Shown here in pieces: positions 18,007 to 26,927 of a DNA stretch of 64,000 nucleotides. The first letter of the stretch is position 1. Each line of letters begins with the position of its first letter. This DNA is from Candidatus Vecturithrix granuli. GTDB lineage: Bacteria > Moduliflexota > Moduliflexia > Moduliflexales > Moduliflexaceae. A program made the position numbers and the translations under genes. The stretch spans positions 1 through 64,000 of the forward strand of contig DF820478.1 of assembly GCA_000739535.1 (NCBI GenBank), in the 5' to 3' direction. The notes beneath the pieces were generated by a model that worked only from the letters and a program-made list of their open reading frames with translations, was not told the DNA's origin and did no database searches.

Positions 18007-18240
18007 ATGATCTATTCAGAGCGAATCGAACTTCATCCACGTGTGTGTAATGGCATACCTGTCATCACAGGCACTCGCATTCCTGTGTCGGTCATTTTGG
18101 AACAATTGGCAGAAGGAGAATCCTGGGAAGAAGTTCTTACCGGATACCCGGAATTGAGACGCGAAGACATTCAGGCTGCTCTGCGATATGCAAAATCTTC
18201 GCTTGATCATACTGAAGTGAGGGGAGTCGCGTATGCCTGA
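18007..18240 (+). CDS. DUF433 antitoxin-like protein
   Basis: 77 residues. PRVCNGIPVITGTRIPVSVI and LTGYPELRREDIQAALRYA are the two conserved blocks of DUF433, a small HTH protein usually paired with a DUF5615 PIN-like partner. AGGAGGAG precedes the ATG. Its stop overlaps the start of the next gene (ATGCCTGA), as in a toxin-antitoxin operon. Confidence 0.85.
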   Translation: MIYSERIELHPRVCNGIPVITGTRIPVSVILEQLAEGESWEEVLTGYPELRREDIQAALRYAKSSLDHTEVRGVAYA

Positions 18241-18864
18241 GCCATTTCTCGTTTATACCTGGATCAAATGTTCAAACGGGATATTGCTCAAGCATTACGT
18301 GAGGACAGTCACGATGTCATACGAGCCTCCGAAATCGGACAAGACTGGGCTGATGATCAGGAAATTTTACAAAAAGCCATTGCAGAAAACCGAATTCTTG
18401 TGACGCTTGATAAGCATTTTGGTGATTGGGCGATTCTGCCGTTCCATGAACATTCTGGCGTTATTCGACTAAAAGTGAACCCGACAACATCCCAACATGT
18501 TATTTCCCTTCTTCTTCCATTTTTACGGATGTATCATCCGGAGCAACTGAGAAATTGCCTTTTGGCGGTCGGGGAAACCTTCGAGCAATTGCCTGGCACG
18601 CATCCCCGCTTCACCAAAGAGGCCATTGATGCCGCGTTACATTTTGCCGCGGGGGACTTGCTGTTTCGGGTAGTAGGCGTTTCCCCTGAGCAGAAGGCAG
18701 ACATTGCAGTTGAAGTCTTTCAACATCATGCGCAGGAATTACAGCATAATTTCAGCGTCGTTTCTCCTGAACAGAATCAGCCCGTTGCGCGACAAAGGGC
18801 AGCAGCGACTCAATCGCTGCCCTCGGCAGGTGAGCGGAAAAACGGAAAAACTTGTTTAGTGTAA
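18233..18864 (+). pseudogene. DUF5615 PIN-like toxin, apparently frameshifted
   Basis: The gene should start at the ATG at 18233, which overlaps the DUF433 stop and has GAGGGGAG upstream. Its first residues MPEPFLVY then leave frame; the +2 frame from about 18259 continues LDQMFKRDIAQALREDSHDV, ENRILVTLDKHFGDWA and VIRLKV, typical DUF5615. The shift separates the first beta strand, with its conserved Asp, from the rest. A restart at 18268 would lack it. After about residue 110 there is an added segment (PRFTKEAIDAALHFA) resembling the DUF433 C-terminus, then a low-complexity tail. Confidence 0.65.
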
Positions 18865-19090
18865 AAATTCTTTTGATGCTGATGTATAAGCAATAACTGC
18901 CATTAAGAATTCCGGAACAATTCGGTACCGGATAGTTTTCTGAATATACCAGAGGACAGTTGATGTTTTACAAAAGTTGGAGAGAGAGTTTCCCTGAATT
19001 GTCAAAGAACAAAAAATCATGAAATGGGGATGCGTTTTTATGATGCTATAGTTACAAAATTAGACTTGGATTTCGCTTGTTGTATGAATA
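18865..19090. other. Intergenic segment before the insertion sequence
   Basis: No gene, strong hairpin or promoter is visible between the DUF5615 remnant and the left inverted repeat of the IS4-type element. Confidence 0.5.
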
Positions 19091-20637
19091 CTTGACTTTT
19101 CGAAAAAAAGTTCCGTCTAAAATGCCCTTGTTGGCATAAATCTTGATTAGGCAAACAACCTGAGTTGATCCCCATCTGCAATCTCAAGGGCAATGAGTTC
19201 CTTTCTGACTTTCCGAGTCTTGTTGAGATATTGCTTTTCAACGTCCAACCACCGTGTCACAAATGCCTCATACTGCTGCACCTTCTCCACAAACACCTTC
19301 ACCTTCGCATATTGAGCTTGCCGAACGATTGAGGGAATCGTGAGAGACTCCTGTGATAATGTTCCAGCAGTGCAGTGAGCATGATTTTCCCGGTGAAGGA
19401 GGAAGTCAAGCCAGAACACCAGGCATAACGATAGAGTTACCCCTTGTTCACTCCTGAGCATGGCCCCCTCCATATCGGTCAATTGCTTCGCATTCCTGAA
19501 AAATTCCTCAATCACCCATCGACCACTATACGCGGAGACGATTTTTGTGGCTTTCCACGTGAGTTCATTGGTGAGGAGATATTTGCTGGACTGAGTGGTG
19601 GGATCGAGGCTTTCCACTAACCGGTGTTTTCCTGGAATGGCTTTCAACCGAACCGTCGCCATTTTGAGGTCATAGAGCACGTGAGCCGCCTTGCCGGTTT
19701 CAAGATATCGACCAAAGCCACACCGGATGACCCTGGCAATACGGGTGAAATACGGAGACAAGGCGATTTCATCAATCTGGTGTTTCGCCAGGCGACCTGT
19801 CGGCATCAATTTGGGCGTGATACACGGCGTCTTGACGGTGTAACTCGCCCGGATCTCCAGCACATAGCTCAGCTTGAGCCGCTTCAGTTCTTTGACAAAC
19901 GGGCCAATGCCATACCACGAATCCGCTACCACCAGACAGCCTGGAAATCCCAAGTCTAACGCCCATTCCAGCATGTCAGCCGCTAACAGATATTTCTTCT
20001 TATACTCCCACGTCTTGTGTCGTTGCCAGGGCATCCGCTTGCCCTCTTCCTGGTAATAAATCCGGAAACACATCGGAAATTTGATGAGGATGCCATCGCT
20101 ATAATAGAGCACCACGATACAGATCGCTTGCAGGTTCGTCTTCAACACATGATCAAACAGGACGCAGACCCCATGAATCCATGTACACAGTCGTGTGTGA
20201 TGATTGAACGTGCCATCCACAAGAAAATACCCGCACACCACGTTGTACACCTTCAGAGCATATTTCACATACCGAGTCTGAGCATCGGTCACATCAAGTT
20301 TCGCATCAGAAAAAAAGTACGATAAGGTGCTGACGCCCTTGGCGTGCAACCACATGCGAGACATCATCGACAAGTTAAACCCGCTGCCAATCAGAAGGGC
20401 GGTGGCAATCATCGTCAGATTCTCATAGTGGATCGCCGTCAGCGCAGGTTGAACAAACACAAGCCCGGTCACAACCCAGGCCAAACGTGTGACATAGGGA
20501 ATATTCATCGACTCTCCTCCAATACTCGTTTCTCAAGCAATGTTTCTCTTGACAGACTGTCGTCACATCAGCATGATGATATTCAAGCCCAAACTCAGGC
20601 AAAATCCATATCAATAAAAAATTTTCGAAAACTCAAG
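19091..20637 (-). mobile_element. IS4-type insertion sequence
   Basis: About 1.55 kb bounded by 16-base inverted repeats with one mismatch: CTTGACTTTTCGAAAA at 19091-19106 and TTTTCGAAAACTCAAG at 20622-20637. It carries one transposase on the minus strand. I see no clear direct target repeat (left flank TATGAATA, right flank GAAATGGA). It ends 3 bases before the start of the AAA ATPase gene, so it has replaced or displaced that gene's upstream region. Confidence 0.75.
19147..20508 (-). CDS. IS4-family DDE transposase
   Basis: 453 residues, full length and apparently intact. DDE residues are in LVDGTFNHH (first Asp), VVADSWYG (second Asp) and YSGRWVIEEFFRNAK, which matches the IS4 Y-(2)-R-(3)-E-(6)-K signature exactly. 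The N-terminal third is hydrophobic in places. Start ATG has GGAGAG upstream. It is the only clear transposase in the window. Confidence 0.92.
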   Translation of the reverse strand: MNIPYVTRLAWVVTGLVFVQPALTAIHYENLTMIATALLIGSGFNLSMMSRMWLHAKGVSTLSYFFSDAKLDVTDAQTRYVKYALKVYNVVCGYFLVDGTFNHHTRLCTWIHGVCVLFDHVLKTNLQAICIVVLYYSDGILIKFPMCFRIYYQEEGKRMPWQRHKTWEYKKKYLLAADMLEWALDLGFPGCLVVADSWYGIGPFVKELKRLKLSYVLEIRASYTVKTPCITPKLMPTGRLAKHQIDEIALSPYFTRIARVIRCGFGRYLETGKAAHVLYDLKMATVRLKAIPGKHRLVESLDPTTQSSKYLLTNELTWKATKIVSAYSGRWVIEEFFRNAKQLTDMEGAMLRSEQGVTLSLCLVFWLDFLLHRENHAHCTAGTLSQESLTIPSIVRQAQYAKVKVFVEKVQQYEAFVTRWLDVEKQYLNKTRKVRKELIALEIADGDQLRLFA

Positions 20638-20640
20638 GAA

Positions 20641-22245
20641 ATGGATATGCGGAAGTTTTCATCGTATGGACAGATTGATACAGAGTTGCATTATTATGCG
20701 CCGCGAACCGCGTTAATCGAAAGAGCTTGTACGCAATTAGTGGGGGAGTATCCGGAAAAAGGGGGGCATTATATTACGGTCTGGGCCCCGCGGCAGACCG
20801 GGAAATCTACGATGATGCTGGAAGTGACCAAAAAGCTGCGGCAACATGACGAATTCGATGTGGCGCTGATTTCAATGCAGTCTGGGAAAAGTGTGCACTC
20901 GACAGAAGGTATCCTTGAATTATTTCTCAAAGAATTGCAAAACCAGCTTGATGTAGAATTTCCACCTATTACGGCTTATAATGCTTTGCCTGAGATATTT
21001 ACCTCAACTTATTTGAACAAACCGCTGATACTCATTCTTGATGAGTTTGACGCTCTTGATGAGGAATTTATTAATAGTTTTGCCAATGAATTTCGGAAAA
21101 TATACACAGTTCGTCTGAATGAGACTCAAAAGCCGACGCATGAAAAACAATATTTACTTCATAGCCTAGCTTTGATTGGGGTACGCAGCGTGTTAGGGAT
21201 CGAGAATGTGACCGGTTCGCCTTTTAACGTGCAACGCAGCGTACATATTCCCAATTTGACCTTTGAGGAAGTGCAAGGGATGTTTAACTGGTATGCCCGC
21301 GAAAGTGGGCAGCCTGTCGAAGCAGGAGTAGTCGAACGCTTATATGCTGAAACCAGCGGACACCCCGGATTGGTTTGCTGGTTTGGCGAATTGCTGACAG
21401 AGGGGTATGAAGAGGTGCAGGTCGATCGTACCCGACTTCTCACCGTACAGGATTTTGAGCGTGTCTATGCAGCGGCAACTCATATTTTGCCGAATAATAC
21501 CTTATTAAACATTCTCAGCAAAGCTAAACAAGCGCCCTACAAAGATATGGTGTTGAACATCTTCGAAGCCAGTGAGAAATTGGAGTTCAGATATTACGAC
21601 CCCACGATCAATTTTTTGTATATGCACGGCGTGATTGCGCCTGAAAAGACGGAGGAAAACAGATACTATATCAAGTTCGCCTGTCCCTATATCCAGAAAG
21701 GGATCTTTGATTATTTTTCGGGGGAACTGTTTCGAGAGATGGGCAGTCTGGTCGATCCTTTTGACCCACTTCAGGATGTCATGAGCGAGAAAGAACTGCA
21801 CCTACCCGCGCTTCTGGTGCGCTATCAAGCCTATTTACGCAAAAATAGTCACTGGCTCTTTAAACAAGCGCCGCGACGAGTAGATTTACGCATTCATGAG
21901 GCGGTGTATCATTTTAATCTGTATATGTATCTGCACAAATTCCTGCATAGCAAAGGCGCGCGGGTCTGGCCTGAATTTCCGACCGGCAATGGCAAACTTG
22001 ATATTCTGATTCGCTATCAGCAACGTCTGTATGGTCTTGAAGTCAAATCCTTTTCGGACTTGAATGAATATCGCAAAGCCCTGACTCAGGCCACTTCCTA
22101 TGGGCAAGATTTAGGGATCACAGAGATTACTCTCGCCTTGTTTATCGAGTCGATTGACGAGGACAATCGCAATAAGTATGAGCAGAACTATGTAGATGCC
22201 GCTGGCGTCACCGTCAAACCCGTGTTTATCGAAACTGGTGTGTAA
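20641..22245 (+). CDS. AAA-like ATPase with C-terminal PD-(D/E)XK-like domain
   Basis: 534 residues from MDMRKFSSYGQIDTEL. The N-terminal ATPase has Walker A APRQTGKST (about 49-57) and Walker B LILILDEFDAL (about 130-140). The C-terminus shows GKLDILIRYQQRLYGLEVKSF, with Asp and ExK placed as in PD-(D/E)XK nucleases. This AAA_14-like architecture is multicopy in some large bacterial genomes and its role is unknown. The frame is open upstream to 20344 through the IS, but that part is transposon sequence. A decayed relative follows at 22328. Confidence 0.8.
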   Translation: MDMRKFSSYGQIDTELHYYAPRTALIERACTQLVGEYPEKGGHYITVWAPRQTGKSTMMLEVTKKLRQHDEFDVALISMQSGKSVHSTEGILELFLKELQNQLDVEFPPITAYNALPEIFTSTYLNKPLILILDEFDALDEEFINSFANEFRKIYTVRLNETQKPTHEKQYLLHSLALIGVRSVLGIENVTGSPFNVQRSVHIPNLTFEEVQGMFNWYARESGQPVEAGVVERLYAETSGHPGLVCWFGELLTEGYEEVQVDRTRLLTVQDFERVYAAATHILPNNTLLNILSKAKQAPYKDMVLNIFEASEKLEFRYYDPTINFLYMHGVIAPEKTEENRYYIKFACPYIQKGIFDYFSGELFREMGSLVDPFDPLQDVMSEKELHLPALLVRYQAYLRKNSHWLFKQAPRRVDLRIHEAVYHFNLYMYLHKFLHSKGARVWPEFPTGNGKLDILIRYQQRLYGLEVKSFSDLNEYRKALTQATSYGQDLGITEITLALFIESIDEDNRNKYEQNYVDAAGVTVKPVFIETGV

Positions 22246-22269
22246 CCAGGATAGAGCGTGATGTAGGTA

Positions 22270-22312
22270 TAGTTAACAATTGACAATTGATAATTGTTAA
22301 TTGTCAATTTAT
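22270..22312. repeat. AATTGACAATT palindrome
   Basis: AT-rich inverted repeat (AATTGACAATT and AATTGTCAATT around about 11 bases) after the AAA ATPase. It may act as a weak terminator. Confidence 0.5.
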
Positions 22313-22327
22313 ATCGGAAAAAGAATC

Positions 22328-22471
22328 ATGCGTAAATTTTCAGCCTATGGACAGGTTTGAGAGGGATGTGTGCAATTAGCGGGCGAACGACCTGAAAAGG
22401 GCAGGGATTATTACATTATGGTCTGTACACCAGGACAGATAGGCAAAGCAGCGAAACAATTACGTTTTTTT
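22328..22471 (+). pseudogene. Remnant of a second AAA ATPase gene
   Basis: MRKFSAYGQV then a stop, followed in the same frame by CVQLAGERPEKGRDYYIM and CTPGQIGKAAKQL, clearly matches the neighbour's MRKFSSYGQI, CTQLVGEYPEKGGHYITV and APRQTGKST. Roughly 15 residues are deleted and the Walker A motif is ruined (GQIGKAA). The remnant runs without a stop into the DUF4384 protein. Confidence 0.75.
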
Positions 22472-23215
22472 CACTTTCTGGTAAAAACGCTTTTAATCGT
22501 GTGTATCACGGAAATGCTGCTCATTCAAGCGGTCTTTTCAGAAGCAGCGACGCCCACTCCTGGAGAAGGCGAAGCGCAAACAGTTTCTCTGCCTGCGGCA
22601 GCAGAACAGCGTGAGTATTTGTGGTTCAGCATCAGTTACGTGTATCGCGCCGGAGGACAGGGGAATTTTGGGCCTTTGCGCGAGGGCAGCGTTTTACATT
22701 CCGGCGATCATTATAAGTTCATCTTCACGCCGACGGAAGATTGTTACATCTACATTTTTCAGATTGACAGCGCGCAGAAAATCTATCAACTCTTTCCAAT
22801 GGAGCGTTTTGGCGAGGTGGTGGTGAACAATTTTAATCCGGTGCAGGCAGGCGCAACCTACTATCTTCCGGCGGAAAGCAAATCCTTTATGTTAGATGAA
22901 CAAACCGGGACGGAAACGATCTATTTTCTGGCCTCGCGCCAGCGAGATGTGGCATTGGAAGAGCAATATCAGCAGTATTGGCAGACTCTTCAGCAGCCTC
23001 AACCGCAAGGCGACTCATTGCAGGAGCAGCTTGAGCAGCTTGACCAACTGTTGAATTACGCGATGGAGGTCAAAGGCAAAGCAAGAATCATTGCCAGAAC
23101 CAAAGATGCCGTAACAACCTGGCAGGAAGCAGGCCAGGCATTTTCCGTGTTACAGCAGCAATTGGACAATATGTGCGACGGCTGTGTGTATGTCATCAGA
23201 TTTGAGCACCGGTAA
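22370..23215 (+). CDS. Secreted DUF4384-like protein with a fused ATPase remnant
   Basis: 281 residues from GTG. Residues 1-33 are the ATPase remnant; then FHFLVKTLLIVCITEMLLIQAVFSEA looks like a signal peptide, followed by a DUF4384-type domain (YKFIFTPTEDCYIYIFQIDS, IYQLFPME, YYLPAESKSFMLDEQTGTE). The C-terminus is Gln/Leu-rich coiled coil. The native start is probably internal, since a signal peptide should be N-terminal; ATG at 22418 or a later non-ATG codon is possible. The next gene encodes an OmpA-like protein, a common companion. Confidence 0.7.
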   Translation: MQLAGERPEKGRDYYIMVCTPGQIGKAAKQLRFFHFLVKTLLIVCITEMLLIQAVFSEAATPTPGEGEAQTVSLPAAAEQREYLWFSISYVYRAGGQGNFGPLREGSVLHSGDHYKFIFTPTEDCYIYIFQIDSAQKIYQLFPMERFGEVVVNNFNPVQAGATYYLPAESKSFMLDEQTGTETIYFLASRQRDVALEEQYQQYWQTLQQPQPQGDSLQEQLEQLDQLLNYAMEVKGKARIIARTKDAVTTWQEAGQAFSVLQQQLDNMCDGCVYVIRFEHR

Positions 23216-23228
23216 CTAAGATGTTATT

Positions 23229-23417
23229 GCCCACGAAACACACGGAAAGACACGGAAAAGATGGAAAAGTCGGAAAAGTCGGAAAAGTTAGAAACACAAC
23301 AGCGGATGAAAGAATAGAACGGATCAGGTCGTGATACATGGAAAATTTCATCCGTTCCTTTCCCAAATTCGTTGTAGTGTTTATGCCTTTTTCGCGTATT
23401 TCGTGTGTTTCGCGGGC
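23229..23417. repeat. Composite nested palindrome (family D)
   Basis: Outer arms GCCCACGAAACACACGG and its near complement TTTCGTGTGTTTCGCGGGC enclose inner arms built on AACGGATGAAA and TTCATCCGTTCC with AATTCGTTGTAGTG. A second copy is at 25642-25809. It occupies the whole gap between the DUF4384 and OmpA genes. Confidence 0.8.
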
Positions 23418-23462
23418 TGAATTGCTATTGGTACCGGTAAGAACGACAAAGAGGGAGGAATT

Positions 23463-24095
23463 ATGCAAAAAGTTAGATGTTATCTTATGTTAAGTCTATG
23501 TGCGTTATGGTTTCTTGTACAGGTTCCTCATCCGGCCTGGTCGCAGGAATCAGGCAAAGCAGAAGACCAATTGAAATTTCCGCAAACGAAGGAGGAGATT
23601 CTTGACGCCTTAGGCAAAATGCCGGCGGAGTTTCCTGTCAAAGGTCTTGGAGCACTCCCGTCGAGCGGCAACGATCAATCTCTGTTTGGTGGAGGCGGAA
23701 GAACGCGCGGGTTAGGAGCGATTGTGGAGGATGAACAAACTCTGGCCCAAGCACCCAAAGCCATGGCCTTGATTTTATTCGACTATGATTCAGCAGAGAT
23801 TAAAGCCGAATCCCTGCCCCTGTTAGAGTTATACGGCAATGTGCTGCAAGGGGAATTGCAAGATGCGGTCATGTTGATTGGCGGGCACACGGATAGTATC
23901 GGCTCCGATGAGTATAATCTGACGCTCTCGCAAAAGCGCGCGGAGGCGATTAAACATTTTTTGGTGAAAGAATTTGAGATTGCCGGAAACCGACTGCTCG
24001 TCAAATCCTATGGCGAAAGCAAGCCAATTGCAGATAATGAAACGGATGAGGGCCGCGCCCACAACCGACGCGTGGAATTTATTCGAATTCAGTGA
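23463..24095 (+). CDS. OmpA-family peptidoglycan-binding protein
   Basis: 210 residues with a cleavable signal peptide (ending about PAWSQES). The C-terminal OmpA domain is complete: ILFDYDSAEIKAES, GGHTDSIGSDEYNLTLSQKR and NRRVEFIRIQ, with the Asp and Arg that hold diaminopimelate. There is no lipobox and no N-terminal beta-barrel; the middle is a linker rich in Gly. It is likely periplasmic, tying the envelope to peptidoglycan. GAGGAATT precedes the ATG. Confidence 0.9.
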   Translation: MQKVRCYLMLSLCALWFLVQVPHPAWSQESGKAEDQLKFPQTKEEILDALGKMPAEFPVKGLGALPSSGNDQSLFGGGGRTRGLGAIVEDEQTLAQAPKAMALILFDYDSAEIKAESLPLLELYGNVLQGELQDAVMLIGGHTDSIGSDEYNLTLSQKRAEAIKHFLVKEFEIAGNRLLVKSYGESKPIADNETDEGRAHNRRVEFIRIQ

Positions 24096-24132
24096 GTTGG
24101 CCCACGAAATACACAAAATACACGAAAAAAAC

Positions 24133-24594
24133 TTAGAGAACTGATGCAGGACCGCTAATCGTGAGTCCTTCTGTGCTGAAAATGTTCCAGTCATTAACAT
24201 CATACGTGTAAACATGCTGGATGCCTGATACAATGGCAATTGCAGCATGTCTTGCATCATGAACTCGACGAGCGGTTAAATGATATTTCTTTGCAAATTC
24301 AAGCATTTTTATGCAAGCGTCAAAACCATCTGATAAAATGCGGAGATGGGAAGGCGGCTCAACAAGCAAACGAACTGCATTGGCAGCTTCTTCAGGAGAA
24401 TGGGGAGGTTTAGCGCCTGTCCAGGTTAATGCTGCATAGACTTCACTTAAAATGCCAACAGTTGTACAAGCAAGTAAATCACCTTTTCTTGTGGCTTCGA
24501 CTAAAGGGCGAGCTTCAAGATGTCGAGCGTCTCCGCGTAATAAAGCTCCAATAAACATTCCTGCATCAAAGAGTGTATGTTTAGACAGACTCAT
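24133..24594 (-). CDS. PIN-domain toxin (VapC-like)
   Basis: 153 residues from MSLSKHTLFDAGMFIG. Acidic residues expected of a PIN ribonuclease are D10, E51, D113 and D132. The core VHDARHAAIAI and VYTYDVNDW are typical. Its start overlaps the end of the upstream small gene by 14 bases, as in toxin-antitoxin pairs. Presumed RNA cleavage, target unknown. The longer frame from 24633 runs inside the partner gene and is not used. Confidence 0.8.
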   Translation of the reverse strand: MSLSKHTLFDAGMFIGALLRGDARHLEARPLVEATRKGDLLACTTVGILSEVYAALTWTGAKPPHSPEEAANAVRLLVEPPSHLRILSDGFDACIKMLEFAKKYHLTARRVHDARHAAIAIVSGIQHVYTYDVNDWNIFSTEGLTISGPASVL

Positions 24595-24796
24595 CGTAGA
24601 TAGCGTCTTTCCATCCCTGAGGAATATATCCATCTAAGATCGGGAGAGGGAGTAATCGAGTTTTAGGTTGAATCATCACTTCTTCTCCCCAGGGTAACTG
24701 GATATTGAGAATTTGTTTGTTTATGGAGACGAATTGAAGGAGTTCCTCAATTGATCGATATTTAATGTCATCTAATTTCAACGTCTGAGCAGTCAT
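24581..24796 (-). CDS. Probable antitoxin of the PIN toxin
   Basis: 71 residues, acidic and helical at the N-terminus (TLKLDDIKYRSIEELLQFV), with a proline-rich C-terminus. It has no clear DNA-binding fold that I recognise. The call rests on size, order and the 14-base overlap with the PIN gene. Confidence 0.6.
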   Translation of the reverse strand: MTAQTLKLDDIKYRSIEELLQFVSINKQILNIQLPWGEEVMIQPKTRLLPLPILDGYIPQGWKDAIYDESV

Positions 24797-24893
24797 TACA
24801 CGATTCTCTGGTTAAATTGTGTCAGAAAATTTTTCAAAATCCAATAATACAATAAAAGCATTTCAGGGGTTTGTCAATATTTTTACAGTTGTT

Positions 24894-25601
24894 TTACACT
24901 CCTCCTAAGTAGGCTTTTTTGACTTCCGAGTTATTGAGCAGTTCGCGGGCGGTGGCGGAATGGATGATATGACCGGTTTCGAGCACGTAACCCCGGTCGG
25001 CAACGGCCAGTGCTTTTTTAGCGTTCTGTTCGACCAGTAAAATTGTCACGCCTTTTTGATGGAGTTCCGCGATGATGCGAAAGGTTTCATCCACAAATTT
25101 CGGCATGAGTCCCAGCGAGACTTCATCCATCAGCAGTAATTTCGGTTTGGACATCAGGGCGCGAGCAATGGCGAGCATCTGTTGTTCGCCGCCGCTCAGG
25201 GTTTTGCTGATCTGGCGGGCGCGTTCTTTGAGGCGCGGGAAGAGCGTAAAATTGCGTTCTAATTCTTCGGTGACAATGGCTTGATCCGTGTGAATATAGC
25301 CGCCAATCCGCAGATTCTCTTCGACTGTTAAATCAGGCAATAGCCTTCGCCCTTCCGGCACAATCGCCATACCCTGGCGGGCGCGCAGATGCGCCGGCAG
25401 CGTCGTAATATCCGTCTGATCAAAGAGAATCTGGCCTTTACGGCAGGAGCGCAGACCCATCAGCGCCATCAGGATTGTTGATTTCCCCGCGCCGTTCGCG
25501 CCGATAATCGTCACCAGTTCCCCCTCATTCACCGTAAACGAAACGCCTTTGACGGCCAGAAATTCTCCATAGGATACATGTAAATCTTTGACTTCAATCA
25601 T
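24894..25601 (-). CDS. livF: Branched-chain amino acid ABC transporter ATP-binding protein LivF
   Basis: 235 residues from MIEVKDLHVSYGEF. Walker A GANGAGKST, signature LSGGEQQ, Walker B KLLLMDE and the H-loop region LLVEQNA are all present. LivF is one of two ATPases driving the LIV-I type importer. The frame extends upstream to 25727 through repeat sequence, which is excluded. No Shine-Dalgarno is obvious because family D repeat sequence lies nearby. Last gene of the liv cluster. Confidence 0.95.
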   Translation of the reverse strand: MIEVKDLHVSYGEFLAVKGVSFTVNEGELVTIIGANGAGKSTILMALMGLRSCRKGQILFDQTDITTLPAHLRARQGMAIVPEGRRLLPDLTVEENLRIGGYIHTDQAIVTEELERNFTLFPRLKERARQISKTLSGGEQQMLAIARALMSKPKLLLMDEVSLGLMPKFVDETFRIIAELHQKGVTILLVEQNAKKALAVADRGYVLETGHIIHSATARELLNNSEVKKAYLGGV

Positions 25602-25641
25602 AGTATGTGCCCACACAAAACATCCAAAAATCAAGAATATT

Positions 25642-25809
25642 GTCCACGAAACACGCAGAAAGACACGAAAAAGATAAACACTACAACGAATTTGAGAAAG
25701 GAACGGATGAGATTTTCTACGTATCACGACCGAATCCGTTCTATTCTTTCATTCGTTGTTGTGATACGAATCTCAAAAATTTCCGTGTCTTTCCGTGTGT
25801 TTCGTGGGC
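25642..25809. repeat. Composite nested palindrome (family D) inside the liv operon
   Basis: Outer arms GTCCACGAAACACGC and GTGTTTCGTGGGC enclose inner arms ACTACAACGAATTTGAGAAA and a TTCATTCGTTGTTGTGAT counterpart. Same organisation as 23229-23417. Separates livG from livF. Confidence 0.8.
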
Positions 25810-25814
25810 AAATC

Positions 25815-26558
25815 TTACGTTTCTTTGCCGAGATAGGCTTCAATCACGGCCGGATCCGCCCGGATTTCACCGGGCAGGCCGCGAGCGATTTCTTCGCCGT
25901 GATCCAGCACCACCAGCCGGTCGCACAGATTCATAACCACATGCATGTTATGCTCTATCAGGATCGGCGTAATGCCGCGATCCCGAATGGCTCGGATCAA
26001 TTGCATAAGCTCCTCGGCTTCTTCGTGGACAAGGCCGGCCGAGGATTCATCTAACAAAATCACTTTCGGTTCAAGCGCCAGAGCTCGTGCGATTTCCAGG
26101 CGTTTTTTCAAGCCTAAGGGCAGATTTTTGGCAAGCTCATGTTTGCGATCCAGCAAGCCCACCCAGTCCAGAATCTCTTCGACTTTGGCGATATGCCGTC
26201 GCTGCGCAAAACGCGAAAACAACGAAAGTCCGGGATAAAAACGATGACCGTGCGCCACCAGTAAATTGCGCAGCACATCCAGGTCCCCAAAGGAGCGCAC
26301 GATCTGAAAAGTGCGGCCAATACCTGCCAGAGCGATTTGGTAGGGTTTCAGATCATCAAGACGAACATCTTGAAAATAAATTTCCCCTGATGTTGGCGGA
26401 AAAATGCCGCTCAGCAGATTGAATAAGGTTGTTTTCCCGGCCCCGTTCGGCCCGATTATTCCTAAAATCTCACCTTCCTGCAACTGAATGGAAATATTCT
26501 GTAAGGCGACCAGTCCGCTAAATTCCTTTGTCAAATTCTTCGTCTCTAACAGGTGCAT
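25815..26558 (-). CDS. livG: Branched-chain amino acid ABC transporter ATP-binding protein LivG
   Basis: 247 residues from [15 protein letters not shown]. Walker [10 protein letters not shown], Walker B KVILLDE and H-loop ILIEHNMH. The signature region reads [15 protein letters not shown], the usual LivG variant. Family length is about 255. The start lies about 12 bases from the repeat block at 26571, and no Shine-Dalgarno is seen. Confidence 0.95.
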   Translation of the reverse strand: MHLLETKNLTKEFSGLVALQNISIQLQEGEILGIIGPNGAGKTTLFNLLSGIFPPTSGEIYFQDVRLDDLKPYQIALAGIGRTFQIVRSFGDLDVLRNLLVAHGHRFYPGLSLFSRFAQRRHIAKVEEILDWVGLLDRKHELAKNLPLGLKKRLEIARALALEPKVILLDESSAGLVHEEAEELMQLIRAIRDRGITPILIEHNMHVVMNLCDRLVVLDHGEEIARGLPGEIRADPAVIEAYLGKET

Positions 26559-26570
26559 GATAAGATTTTG

Positions 26571-26830
26571 TCTCGCGCAAAGACGCAAAGGCGCAAAGTT
26601 TTCTTATAGTGTTTTTTATTCTTTCAACACTAAGTGATTATAAATAATTTTTTTCAGTTTCTCGCAAAGCCCGCAAAGCTCGCAAAGAATGGATATTCAA
26701 AGGCTTTGCGTCTTTGCGGACTTTGCGAGAGAAATCAAACATGAATTATTCATACTTACTTACAACGAATTTGAGAATGGAACGGATTATACAGTTCGTT
26801 ATCCGTTTAATTCTCAAATCCGTTGTAGTG
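26571..26830. repeat. Repeat block between livM and livG (families E and K)
   Basis: Contains TCGCGCAAAGACGCAAAGG (26572-), an AGTGATTATAAATAATTT arm (26632-), the CTCGCAAAGCCCGCAAAG / CTTTGCGGACTTTGCGAG hairpin (26661-26733), and a K palindrome, TACAACGAATTTGAGAATGG with its complement, at 26761-26827. Bases 26831-26927 hold nothing recognisable. This explains the 369-base gap in the operon. Confidence 0.8.
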
Positions 26831-26927
26831 ATTCTGCTGTTTCAGAAACTCGTACCTCATTCCTGAAAACAACTCAAACTCGACTTCTTTTTAATCTCAT
26901 CCTTTGTAAACTCAAACCTTGTAGTTC

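Noticed and set aside
19091-20637. Target-site duplication of the IS
   Set aside because: The flanks TATGAATA and GAAATGGA do not give a convincing direct repeat.
20344-20640. N-terminal extension of the AAA ATPase frame through the IS
   Set aside because: It reads antisense transposase sequence and the IS end; homology with the remnant copy begins at MRKFS.
25605-26054. Plus-strand frames over the family D repeat and livG end
   Set aside because: Translate the palindrome and antisense livG; no protein features.
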